Below are positions 26,593 through 32,406 of a stretch of 32,406 nt of DNA, piece by piece. The stretch is from Beijerinckiaceae bacterium (GTDB taxonomy: Bacteria; Pseudomonadota; Alphaproteobacteria; Rhizobiales; Beijerinckiaceae): the NCBI GenBank assembly GCA_947453155.1, contig CANGFE010000027.1:1-32406 (forward strand), given 5' to 3'. The notes under the pieces were generated by a model. The model was not told the origin of the DNA. It made no database searches and was given only the letters and a program-made list of their open reading frames with translations. The translations under genes were made by a program, and so were the position numbers. The number at the start of each line of letters is the position of its first letter. Position 1 is the stretch's first letter.

Positions 26593-27681
26593 TCAGCCCC
26601 AAACCTCGCGCGCGACATCGACGACGCGGCGCAATTTGGCTTCCTGAGTTGCTGGCAAAATCGGATTGCCCGATTCCACACTGGCAAAGCCGCATTGTGG
26701 GCTGATGCCCAGCTTGTCGAGCGCCACAAATTTTGTGGCGTCCTCAATGCGGGCCTTCAAAGCTTGCTTGTCTTCGAGCTCATCGCTCTTGGTCGAGACG
26801 AGGCCCAGAATAACATGCTTGTCTTTGGGGACGAGACGCAGCGGTGTGAATGTGCCTGCACGCGGCGAGTCATATTCCAAAAAGAAAGTCTTGATCGCGA
26901 GTTTGTTGAAGAGGCGATCTGCCACCGTCTCGTAACTGCCTTCCGCATGCCATTTGCCGCCGCGGTTGCCGCGGCACAAATGCATGCCGATGGTAAGTGA
27001 AGCGGGCAAGTCTTTCAAAACGCGGTTGGTGACGTCGATATAAAAATCGATCAGCTTGTCCCAATCATCACCGCGTGCCGCCAATTGTGCTTGCACATCG
27101 GCATCGCCGAATTTCGCAAAGGCGGTCTCGTCAATCTGCACATAAGTGCAGCCGGCTGCCGCGAGTGCTTCGAGCTCAGCGCGATAGGCAGCGATCATAT
27201 CTTCCCAGAAGAGATCCATGTCGCTGTAGGCCGTGGCAAGCGCTGCCTGGTTTCCGCCGCGGAAATGCAATGCGCAGGGGCCGGGGATGGTGATTTTCGG
27301 CGTGGCTTTGGTGCGGGCTTTCAGGAATTGAAAATCCGGCACGTGGATGGGTTTGGTCCATTTGAGGCGCGAGGCGATGGTGGCTTGCGGTTGTGCACCA
27401 CGGCCGTGGTCTTTGGAATCCGCTGGATTGTCGAGCGAGACTTCGCCGAGTTGGCGGAAGAAGTAGGAATGATAGGCCTCACGGCGAAACTCGCCGTCGG
27501 TCACCACTTGCAAGCCCACTTTTTCTTGCAGGCGCACCGCCTCTTCAATCGCCGCACTGGTAGCGGCATCGAGATCAGCGAAGCTGATCTCGCCACGGAT
27601 ATAGGCCGCACGTTTGTCCAGCAGGCTTTTGGGCCGCAGGAGCGAGCCGATATGTTCGGCACGGAAAGGCGGTGTCGCCAT
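26593..27681 (-). CDS. Cobalamin-independent methionine synthase C-terminal-like protein
   Basis: The 362-residue product is a stand-alone version of the catalytic C-terminal barrel of MetE. Zinc ligands of that family are in place: H234 and C236 in GMHLCRGN, E269 in FLEYDSPRAG and C330 in SPQCGFAS. Other family segments are EHIGSLLRP, VVTDGEFRRE, and YVQIDETAF with its acidic pair. There is no MetE N-terminal domain, as in YxjG-like proteins and epoxyalkane-coenzyme M transferases, so the methyl donor and acceptor are unknown. Start ATG 27681 has AAAGGA 7 nt upstream; ATG 27687 is too close to that site. The gene follows the TctC-type gene by 33 nt on the same strand, suggesting one operon. 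Confidence 0.88.
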   Translation of the reverse strand: MATPPFRAEHIGSLLRPKSLLDKRAAYIRGEISFADLDAATSAAIEEAVRLQEKVGLQVVTDGEFRREAYHSYFFRQLGEVSLDNPADSKDHGRGAQPQATIASRLKWTKPIHVPDFQFLKARTKATPKITIPGPCALHFRGGNQAALATAYSDMDLFWEDMIAAYRAELEALAAAGCTYVQIDETAFAKFGDADVQAQLAARGDDWDKLIDFYIDVTNRVLKDLPASLTIGMHLCRGNRGGKWHAEGSYETVADRLFNKLAIKTFFLEYDSPRAGTFTPLRLVPKDKHVILGLVSTKSDELEDKQALKARIEDATKFVALDKLGISPQCGFASVESGNPILPATQEAKLRRVVDVAREVWG

Positions 27682-27714
27682 TGTCATGTCCTTTTCTTGT
27701 TCTTGCTTGCTGTC

Positions 27715-28758
27715 TCAGTTTTTCGCGATGGTGGCGGCTTTCATTTTGGCCGTCAGATCAGCAGGGGTCGCATAGAGACGCTGCACCATGCCTTGCAATT
27801 TCTCGCCCGGCACATGGTTGGCTTCGACGCCGATGCGCTTTGTTTCTTCTTGCAGCTTGGGGTCTTCAATCGTGGCCTTGAAAGCGACACGCAGCGCGGC
27901 AATGCGATCTGCTGGCACGTCAGGCGAGACGAGATAGGGGCGGCCAAAAGCGGTCTGGCTGAAATAAAGATCGAGCATCGCGCGCTGCTCATCTGTCTTG
28001 GCGAAATCGGTGATCTTTGGCACGCCGAGTGCGTTCAAGTCCGCAGCACCCGTGGCATGGGTCTGCACCAGTACGCGCATGCGTCCCGGTTTGCTGCCGT
28101 CAAACCAGCCGGGGTTGGTGACGGAGATCGACGGCCATGCGACACCGCAAGCGCCATGCACTTCGCCGCGATCAATGGCCAGCCCAATTTCGCGCGTGCC
28201 CGGATAGCCAGTTATGACTTTGAACTTCGCGTTGAGCACATTGTTGATGAAGATCGGATTGTCAGCAGGCGAAGATGATTGCACGCCGCCCATCAGCAAT
28301 TCTTTGCTGAGCAGATCTTCGAATTTCTGCACGGGTGCATCAACGCGCGCGATGCAGAGATAGACGTCATCATTGGCGCTGCCGAGATAGACGAATTTCG
28401 TCGGATCATAATTGAAGCTGCGCCCCGCCAAGAAAGGCTCGAAGGCCACGGGCGATTGCAGCGCACCGATAACAGTGCCGTCCTTGTTGGCGGCATTGTA
28501 AATATGCGCGGCCGCCGTGTGGCTGCCGGCACCTGGCATATTGGAGGGCACAACAGTGGGGTTGCCCGGAATATGCTGGCCCATATGGCGCGCGATGATG
28601 CGGCCATAAAGATCATAGCCACCACCCGGCGAGGAGCCGATCAGCACGCTGACGGTTTTGCCTTTGTAGAAAGCTGCGATGTTTTCATCGGCGGCGAAGG
28701 CCGCGCTGGAAGCCGCCATCAAACCGGCTCCGATGAGCCCCAGAATGCGCAAAGTCAT
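27715..28758 (-). CDS. TctC-type (Bug) periplasmic solute-binding protein
   Basis: This protein should bind a small organic acid in the periplasm for a tripartite tricarboxylate-type transporter. The 347-residue product has a signal peptide (LIGAGLMAASSAAFA, cleaved near AFA-AD), then the typical YKGKTVSVLIGSSPGGGYDLYGR and HIPGNPTVVPSNMPGAGSHTAAA motifs. The middle and C-terminal lobes (AIDRGEVHGACG, ALRVAFKATIEDPKL) are also family-like. A good ribosome site (GGAGGGG) precedes the ATG. No TctA or TctB membrane subunit occurs in the window, so it either serves a transporter encoded elsewhere or has another role. A MetE-like enzyme gene lies 33 nt downstream. Confidence 0.88.
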   Translation of the reverse strand: MTLRILGLIGAGLMAASSAAFAADENIAAFYKGKTVSVLIGSSPGGGYDLYGRIIARHMGQHIPGNPTVVPSNMPGAGSHTAAAHIYNAANKDGTVIGALQSPVAFEPFLAGRSFNYDPTKFVYLGSANDDVYLCIARVDAPVQKFEDLLSKELLMGGVQSSSPADNPIFINNVLNAKFKVITGYPGTREIGLAIDRGEVHGACGVAWPSISVTNPGWFDGSKPGRMRVLVQTHATGAADLNALGVPKITDFAKTDEQRAMLDLYFSQTAFGRPYLVSPDVPADRIAALRVAFKATIEDPKLQEETKRIGVEANHVPGEKLQGMVQRLYATPADLTAKMKAATIAKN

Positions 28759-28923
28759 GCGCCCCTCCCTGATCTTGTCCGGCCCCTGTTTTCGGGGTCC
28801 TGAGCCTCAGTCTAGAGGCGGGGTAGGGCTCTGCAACAGGGATTTTCGGGCTCCTCCCAGACCTTTTACGGAATGGCGAAAAGTGCAAAGTCGTGGGAGT
28901 GTTGGGGAATTCTTTCAAAGCCC

Positions 28924-28952
28924 TTGCATATAGCTATATTTAGCGATAAATT
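28924..28952 (+). promoter_or_regulatory. Promoter and palindromic operator of the toxin-antitoxin pair
   Basis: The AT-rich stretch just before the toxin gene contains a perfect 12-bp palindrome, ATATAGCTATAT (28928-28939). It overlaps a TATATT box (28935-28940). If that box is the -10 element, transcription begins about 7 nt before the toxin ATG. Binding of the HTH antitoxin to the palindrome would block it. The operator role is inferred from position and symmetry. Confidence 0.5.
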
Positions 28953-28953
28953 C

Positions 28954-29205
28954 ATGAAGACGATTGTTTTGAGCAAAGATGCTGAGCGCGATTTTGATGC
29001 TCTGCCGATGAAAGCGCAAAAGGCGATCGAAGAGGCTTTGATCGGCTATGCGCTCAATGGCAGGGGCGACATCCTCCGAATGGTTGGTCGGCCCGGCTTT
29101 CGTATGCGGGTTGGAAATTACCGCATTATTTTGACCGAGGACGGATCAACGGTCCTCGCGATCTACATTGGTCGCCGGAATGAGGCGACTTACCGGAGAC
29201 ATTGA
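28954..29205 (+). CDS. RelE/ParE-family toxin
   Basis: The 83-residue product begins MKTIVLSKDAERDFDALP and contains the hallmark pattern of the RelE/ParE fold: a helical hairpin (AQKAIEEALIGYAL), GDILRMVGRPGFRMRVGNYRIIL, and YIGRRNEATYR near the end. RelE members cut mRNA on the ribosome, while ParE members poison gyrase; the residues seen here do not decide which. The ATG at 28954 fits the family, though the frame is open to 28873. There is no ribosome site, and the leader is probably very short, so toxin translation is likely weak. The antitoxin gene begins one nt after the toxin stop. Confidence 0.9.
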   Translation: MKTIVLSKDAERDFDALPMKAQKAIEEALIGYALNGRGDILRMVGRPGFRMRVGNYRIILTEDGSTVLAIYIGRRNEATYRRH

Positions 29206-29206
29206 G

Positions 29207-29608
29207 ATGGGCGAACTCAACCCCAAATTCCTTGATATCGGCGGTGCCGAAATGGTTCTGCTGACGCGGGCAGAATTTGATGCCCTGATGCAGCGCATTG
29301 AGGACGCAGAAGAAAATGCCGAGCTGGTGGCCATTTATGATGAGCGCATGGCCCGCCTGAAAGCTGGCATGAGTGTCGTCCTGCCACCAGAAGTGAGTAT
29401 GCGGGTTTTAAAAGGCGAAGGTATTTTGAAAGCGCTCCGCAACTGGCGGGGCATGACTCAGGCTGAAGTGGCGGAAAAAACGGGGTTCACGCAGGGCTAT
29501 CTCAGTGACCTTGAGGCCGGCAAGCGGGAGGGCACGGCCCAGACGCTGCGCATGATTGCCAAGGCTCTGGACATCGACCCGGTCATGCTGGTCGATCCGC
29601 GCGAGTAA
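29207..29608 (+). CDS. HTH (XRE-type) antitoxin with Phd-like N-terminal part
   Basis: The 133-residue product has two parts. Residues 1-40 (GGAEMVLLTRAEFDALMQRIEDAEE) resemble the strand-helix start of Phd/YefM antitoxins. The C-terminal half is an XRE helix-turn-helix (LKALRNWRGMTQAEVAEKTG, FTQGYLSDLEAGKREGTAQT, IAKALDIDPVMLVDP). It should neutralise the toxin and repress the shared promoter. The ATG at 29207 has a strong GGAGA site 7 nt upstream, placed inside the toxin gene's last codons. The toxin-first order is like higBA. The intact frames suggest the pair is functional. Confidence 0.88.
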   Translation: MGELNPKFLDIGGAEMVLLTRAEFDALMQRIEDAEENAELVAIYDERMARLKAGMSVVLPPEVSMRVLKGEGILKALRNWRGMTQAEVAEKTGFTQGYLSDLEAGKREGTAQTLRMIAKALDIDPVMLVDPRE

Positions 29609-29614
29609 CCACGT

Positions 29615-29642
29615 CGGCCATTTGTGACTTTTGGATGGGCCG
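29615..29642 (+). terminator. Possible terminator after the toxin-antitoxin operon
   Basis: CGGCCAT (29615-29621) pairs with ATGGGCCG (29635-29642) with one bulged G. A pyrimidine-rich CTTTCCCTT follows. It lies 7 nt after the antitoxin stop. The stem is imperfect, so confidence is limited. Confidence 0.4.
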
Positions 29643-29649
29643 CTTTCCC

Positions 29650-29678
29650 TTGACCGTGCCGCTGCCCTCCCGTAAACT
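29650..29678 (+). promoter_or_regulatory. Promoter of the ilvBH leader
   Basis: TTGACC (29650-29655) and TAAACT (29673-29678) are separated by exactly 17 nt, a close match to a housekeeping sigma-factor promoter. Transcription would begin near 29685, just before the leader-peptide ribosome site at 29694. Confidence 0.7.
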
Positions 29679-29705
29679 CTGCACACTGAAATTGGAGTAG
29701 CCGCT

Positions 29706-29756
29706 GTGGCCACCAAGCTTGTAGTATCTTTTGCGCCAGAGACAGGACGGGTCTGA
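29706..29756 (+). CDS. Putative ilv leader peptide (16 residues)
   Basis: GTG at 29706 opens a 16-codon frame reading MATKLVVSFAPETGRV and ends with TGA at 29754-29756. A GGAG ribosome site (29694-29697) is 8 nt before the start. It lies between the leader promoter and a terminator hairpin upstream of ilvB, and it contains adjacent Leu-Val-Val codons and a final Val, all products of the pathway that it would sense. The last codons and stop fall in a hairpin that competes with downstream pairing. The control-codon run is short, so the sensing residue is uncertain. Confidence 0.6.
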   Translation: MATKLVVSFAPETGRV

Positions 29757-29809
29757 AACCCGTTTTCCTGCCAACGGCGCATATCCGGGCCCCCTTGAGG
29801 GCCTTTTTT
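29743..29809 (+). promoter_or_regulatory. Transcription attenuator of ilvBH
   Basis: Alternative structures are visible. A leader hairpin pairs ACGGGT (29747-29752) with ACCCGT (29758-29763), extended by CAGG/CCTG. In competition, CCGTT (29760-29764) can pair with AACGG (29773-29777), and CCCG (29759-29762) with CGGG (29786-29789). The terminator pairs GGCCC (29788-29792) with GGGCC (29799-29803), followed by six T (29804-29809). Ribosome position on the leader peptide would decide which forms. ilvB begins 75 nt downstream. Confidence 0.65.
29787..29809 (+). terminator. Attenuator terminator hairpin before ilvB
   Basis: A 5-bp GC stem (GGCCC/GGGCC, 29788-29803) with a 6-nt loop, extendable by a G-T pair at 29787/29804, is followed by TTTTTT. 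It sits inside the leader rather than after a gene, which marks it as a regulated terminator. Confidence 0.75.
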
Positions 29810-29884
29810 ATTGCCCAAAATTCCGGGCCGGGTGAGAAGAGCACAAGCGGGCTGACCAAAGCGAAAGCCGAATGGAGTTGAGCG

Positions 29885-31657
29885 ATGTCGAAGCAGATGA
29901 CTGGAGCCGAAATGGTCGTCCAGGCCCTGAAGGATCAGGGGGTCGATACAATCTTCGGATATCCGGGCGGCGCGGTCCTGCCCATTTATGACGCCTTGTT
30001 CCAGCAGAACCAGGTCCAGCATGTGCTTGTGCGCCATGAACAGGGCGCCGCTCATGCGGCCGAAGGCCTTGCGCGCTCCACCGGCAAGGTCGGCTGCTTG
30101 CTCGTCACCTCCGGTCCCGGCGCCACTAATGCCATCACGGGTCTGGCTGATGCTTTGATGGATTCCATCCCGCTCGTTTGCATCACCGGTCAGGTGCCGA
30201 CCCATCTCATCGGTTCGGACGCGTTCCAGGAATGCGATACGGTCGGCATTACGCGTCATTGCACCAAGCACAATTACCTTGTGCGCTCGGTGGAAGATCT
30301 GCCGCGCATTTTGCATGAAGCCTTTTATGTTGCCTCGCACGGCCGTCCCGGTCCGGTGGTGATCGACATTCCGAAGGACGTGCAATTTGCCATGGGCACT
30401 TATGTCGGCCCGCAGAACGTCCAGCACAAAACCTATCAGCCGCAGGTAAAGGGCGATCTCGAAAAGATCCGCGAAGCTGTGAAGATGATGGCGGCCGCCA
30501 AAAAGCCTGTCTTCTACACGGGCGGTGGCGTGATCAATTCGGGCCCAGCCGCGTCTGAATTGCTGCGCGAACTCGTCAAGCTCACAGGCTTCCCGATCAC
30601 CTCGACGCTGATGGGCCTTGGTTCTTATCCGGCATCTGGCTCCAATTGGCTGGGCATGCTCGGCATGCACGGCACTTATGAAGCCAATCATACGATGCAT
30701 GATTGCGATCTGATGATTTGCGTGGGCGCGCGTTTTGATGATCGTATCACCGGACGACTGGATGCATTTTCGCCGGGCTCGAAGAAGATCCACATCGATA
30801 TTGATCCCTCGTCGATCAATAAGAATGTGAAGGTCGATCTCGCCATTATCGGCGATTGCGCACATGTGCTCGAAGATATGGTGCGCATTTGGCGGACGGA
30901 AGCGGCCAAGCCCGATCAGGCGGCGCTGAAAGATTGGTGGAAGCAGATTGATGTGTGGCGCGCGAAAAAGTCGCTCGCTTATCGTCCGTCAAAGACCACG
31001 ATCAAGCCGCAATATGCAATCGAGCGTCTTTACGAATTGACGAAGAACCGCAACACGTACATCACGACCGAAGTCGGTCAGCACCAGATGTGGGCTGCGC
31101 AATTCTATCATTTCGAAGAGCCCAACCGCTGGATGACCTCAGGTGGTCTTGGCACGATGGGCTATGGTCTGCCGGCCGCCGTGGGCGTGCAGATGGCCCA
31201 TCCCGATGCACTCGTCATCGATATTGCGGGTGAAGCATCCATCCTGATGAACATGCAGGAAATGTCGACAGCGCTGCAATATCGCCTGCCGGTGAAGATC
31301 TTCATTCTGAACAATGAATATATGGGCATGGTGCGCCAATGGCAGCAATTGCTGCATGGTGGCCGCTATTCTAATTCTTATTCCGAAGCTCTGCCTGACT
31401 TTGTGAAACTGGCGGAAGCCTATGGTGGTCATGGCATTCGCTGTTCGGATCCCGACAAGCTGGATGCAGCGATCATGGAAATGATCGAGTCTCCGAAAGC
31501 TGTCATTTTTGATTGCCTCGTCGAGAAGGAAGAAAATTGCTTCCCGATGATCCCGTCAGGCAAGGCGCATAATGAAATGCTGCTCGCTGAACTCGGTGAT
31601 GATGCCGGTATTGAAATCGGCTCGGTCATCGATGAGCGCGGCAAGTTGCTGGTCTGA
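29885..31657 (+). CDS. ilvB: Acetolactate synthase, large (catalytic) subunit
   Basis: This thiamine-diphosphate enzyme condenses pyruvate into acetolactate, or with 2-ketobutyrate into acetohydroxybutyrate, the first common step to valine, leucine and isoleucine. The 590-residue product has the catalytic glutamate E52 in VRHEQGAAHAAEG, the FAD/central domain, and the C-terminal cofactor region AGEASILMN (about 448-456) followed by FILNNEYMGMVRQWQ. The usual GDGS of the Mg-binding motif reads GEAS here; I recall similar forms in other Rhizobiales, so it is probably active. GGAG lies upstream of the ATG at 29885. Expression is likely set by the attenuator at 29743-29809. ilvH follows after 27 nt. 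Confidence 0.96.
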   Translation: MSKQMTGAEMVVQALKDQGVDTIFGYPGGAVLPIYDALFQQNQVQHVLVRHEQGAAHAAEGLARSTGKVGCLLVTSGPGATNAITGLADALMDSIPLVCITGQVPTHLIGSDAFQECDTVGITRHCTKHNYLVRSVEDLPRILHEAFYVASHGRPGPVVIDIPKDVQFAMGTYVGPQNVQHKTYQPQVKGDLEKIREAVKMMAAAKKPVFYTGGGVINSGPAASELLRELVKLTGFPITSTLMGLGSYPASGSNWLGMLGMHGTYEANHTMHDCDLMICVGARFDDRITGRLDAFSPGSKKIHIDIDPSSINKNVKVDLAIIGDCAHVLEDMVRIWRTEAAKPDQAALKDWWKQIDVWRAKKSLAYRPSKTTIKPQYAIERLYELTKNRNTYITTEVGQHQMWAAQFYHFEEPNRWMTSGGLGTMGYGLPAAVGVQMAHPDALVIDIAGEASILMNMQEMSTALQYRLPVKIFILNNEYMGMVRQWQQLLHGGRYSNSYSEALPDFVKLAEAYGGHGIRCSDPDKLDAAIMEMIESPKAVIFDCLVEKEENCFPMIPSGKAHNEMLLAELGDDAGIEIGSVIDERGKLLV

Positions 31658-31684
31658 TTGGCGGAAGAGAGAAGGTCGAAAACA

Positions 31685-32236
31685 ATGAACGCACCCGCTA
31701 TCCCGCCGTCTCCCTATTCGTCGGCACTGGGCAAATCGAACATCGAGCGTCACACGCTCTCTGTTCTCGTCGACAATGAACCGGGCGTGCTTGCGCGCGT
31801 CGTTGGTCTGTTCTCGGGCCGTGGCTATAATATCGAAAGCCTGACCGTCGCCGAGGTTGCTCATGGCGAACATTTGTCACGCATCACCATCGTCACCTCC
31901 GGCCCGCCGGAAGCGATTGAACAGGTCGGTCACCAGCTCGAGCGCCTCGTGCCCGTGCATCATGTGATCGATCTCACGCTCGCCAAAAAATCCATCGAGC
32001 GCGAGCTCGCCATGGTGAAGGTGCGCGGCAAGGGTGACGATCGTGTCGAGGCTTTGCAGGTGGCGGATGCTTTCCGTGCGCGTGTCATTGATGCGACGAC
32101 CGAAAGCTTCGTGTTCGAGCTGACTGGCAATGCCGAGAAGATCGACCAGTTCGTCGAGCTGATGCGCCCCATCGGCCTCGTCGAGGTCTCCCGCACGGGT
32201 GTGGCCGCGATTTCGCGCGGGCCCGACCCCATCTAA
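31685..32236 (+). CDS. ilvH: Acetolactate synthase, small (regulatory) subunit
   Basis: The small subunit activates IlvB and gives feedback inhibition by valine. The 183-residue product has an N-terminal ACT domain (HTLSVLVDNEPGVLARVVGL, FSGRGYNIESLTVA) with the valine-site Asn-Glu-Pro-Gly loop. A second domain follows (RELAMVKVRGKGDDRVEALQ, FVFELTGNAEKIDQFVELM), ending in the LVEVSRTGVAAISRG segment. ATG at 31685 is preferred to the in-frame TTG at 31658, with GAGAAGG a short way upstream. It lies 27 nt after ilvB and is cotranscribed with it. A GC hairpin at 32247 and a separate promoter precede ilvC. Confidence 0.96.
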   Translation: MNAPAIPPSPYSSALGKSNIERHTLSVLVDNEPGVLARVVGLFSGRGYNIESLTVAEVAHGEHLSRITIVTSGPPEAIEQVGHQLERLVPVHHVIDLTLAKKSIERELAMVKVRGKGDDRVEALQVADAFRARVIDATTESFVFELTGNAEKIDQFVELMRPIGLVEVSRTGVAAISRGPDPI

Positions 32237-32246
32237 TGCCCTTTCA

Positions 32247-32268
32247 GCCCCGCCAAACCCGGCGGGGC
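32247..32268 (+). terminator. Hairpin after ilvH
   Basis: GCCCCGCC (32247-32254) and GGCGGGGC (32261-32268) form a perfect 8-bp stem with a 6-nt loop, 11 nt after the ilvH stop. The T-run is not immediate (TTTTCTTT at 32282-32289), so it may end transcription only partly. Confidence 0.6.
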
Positions 32269-32287
32269 GGTCCAGAACAGCTTTTCT

Positions 32288-32316
32288 TTGACGCGGGCGG
32301 ACTTCGCGCTTAGAAG
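32288..32316 (+). promoter_or_regulatory. Probable ilvC promoter
   Basis: TTGACG (32288-32293) and TAGAAG (32311-32316) are 17 nt apart. Transcription from here would give ilvC its own message with a leader of about 60 nt. Confidence 0.45.
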
Positions 32317-32380
32317 GCTCGATCACTTTTGCCAAGGGACGGTTCCGCCTTCGTCCCATCCAAACCCGGGAAACGACCCT

Positions 32381-32406
32381 ATGCGCGTCTATTATGATCG
32401 TGATGC
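32381..32406 (+). CDS. ilvC: Ketol-acid reductoisomerase, first codons only
   Basis: The ATG at 32381 opens MRVYYDRDA, the usual N terminus of alphaproteobacterial IlvC, and the frame runs off the window end. GGGAA lies about 9 nt upstream. IlvC converts acetolactate, made by IlvBH, to dihydroxyisovalerate with NADPH. Only eight complete codons are visible, so the call depends on this start sequence and on following ilvBH. Confidence 0.82.

Noticed and set aside
27085-28278. 397-residue open frame antisense to the MetE-like and TctC-type genes
   Set aside because: It crosses two real minus-strand genes and their spacer and has no domain features.
29408-30865. 485-residue open frame antisense to the antitoxin and ilvB
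   Set aside because: It runs through the attenuator and the catalytic part of ilvB; no ribosome site or known motif.

Overview
The window is a chromosomal stretch from an alphaproteobacterium, most likely of the order Hyphomicrobiales (Rhizobiales). The evidence is the ftsA-ftsZ-lpxC-bamD-recN order with ligA nearby, an FtsZ with a very long Pro/Ala/Gln linker, an alpha-type SspB, DUF4169 and ribbon-helix-helix companions, and a circularly permuted two-piece tmRNA gene. The family is not certain; I would not name a genus. Nearly all of it is housekeeping sequence with dense coding. I see no prophage, insertion sequence, tRNA, rRNA or CRISPR array.

Layout. 1-6137 (+): end of ftsA, then ftsZ, lpxC, bamD and recN, covering division, lipid A synthesis, outer-membrane assembly and DNA repair. 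6085-9443: a DUF3833 lipoprotein (-), a UvrD/PcrA helicase (+) and a small Cys-rich secreted protein (-). 9482-12248 (+): prmA and a large aminopeptidase P. 12367-14475 (-): ligA. 14578-18039 (+): a large AsmA-family protein. 18025-19326 (-): the ssrA promoter, two-piece tmRNA, sspB, DUF4169 protein and RHH protein, all on one strand. 19487-24584 (+): thyA-folA, hflK-hflC and a Do-type periplasmic protease. 24681-26516: serB (-) and miaA (+), divergent with start codons 18 nt apart. 26593-28758 (-): a TctC-type solute-binding protein followed by a MetE-C-like methyltransferase. 28954-29608 (+): a RelE/ParE-HTH toxin-antitoxin pair. 29650-32406 (+): an ilv attenuator, ilvB, ilvH and the first codons of ilvC.

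The most interesting items are RNA and regulatory features that protein calling misses. First, ssrA lies on the minus strand at about 19315-18988. Its tag frame reads ANDNYAPVAVAA-stop, its acceptor stem carries a G3-U70 pair, and it sits about 20 nt upstream of sspB, the adaptor that delivers SsrA-tagged proteins to ClpXP. Second, ilvB is preceded by a complete transcription attenuator: promoter, ribosome site, 16-codon leader peptide, alternative hairpins and terminator. Third, REP-like palindromes occur at three convergent gene ends, and one of them supplies the last codons and the stop of miaA. I found no clearly new multi-gene system. The least explained clusters are TctC plus MetE-like, and SspB-DUF4169-RHH.
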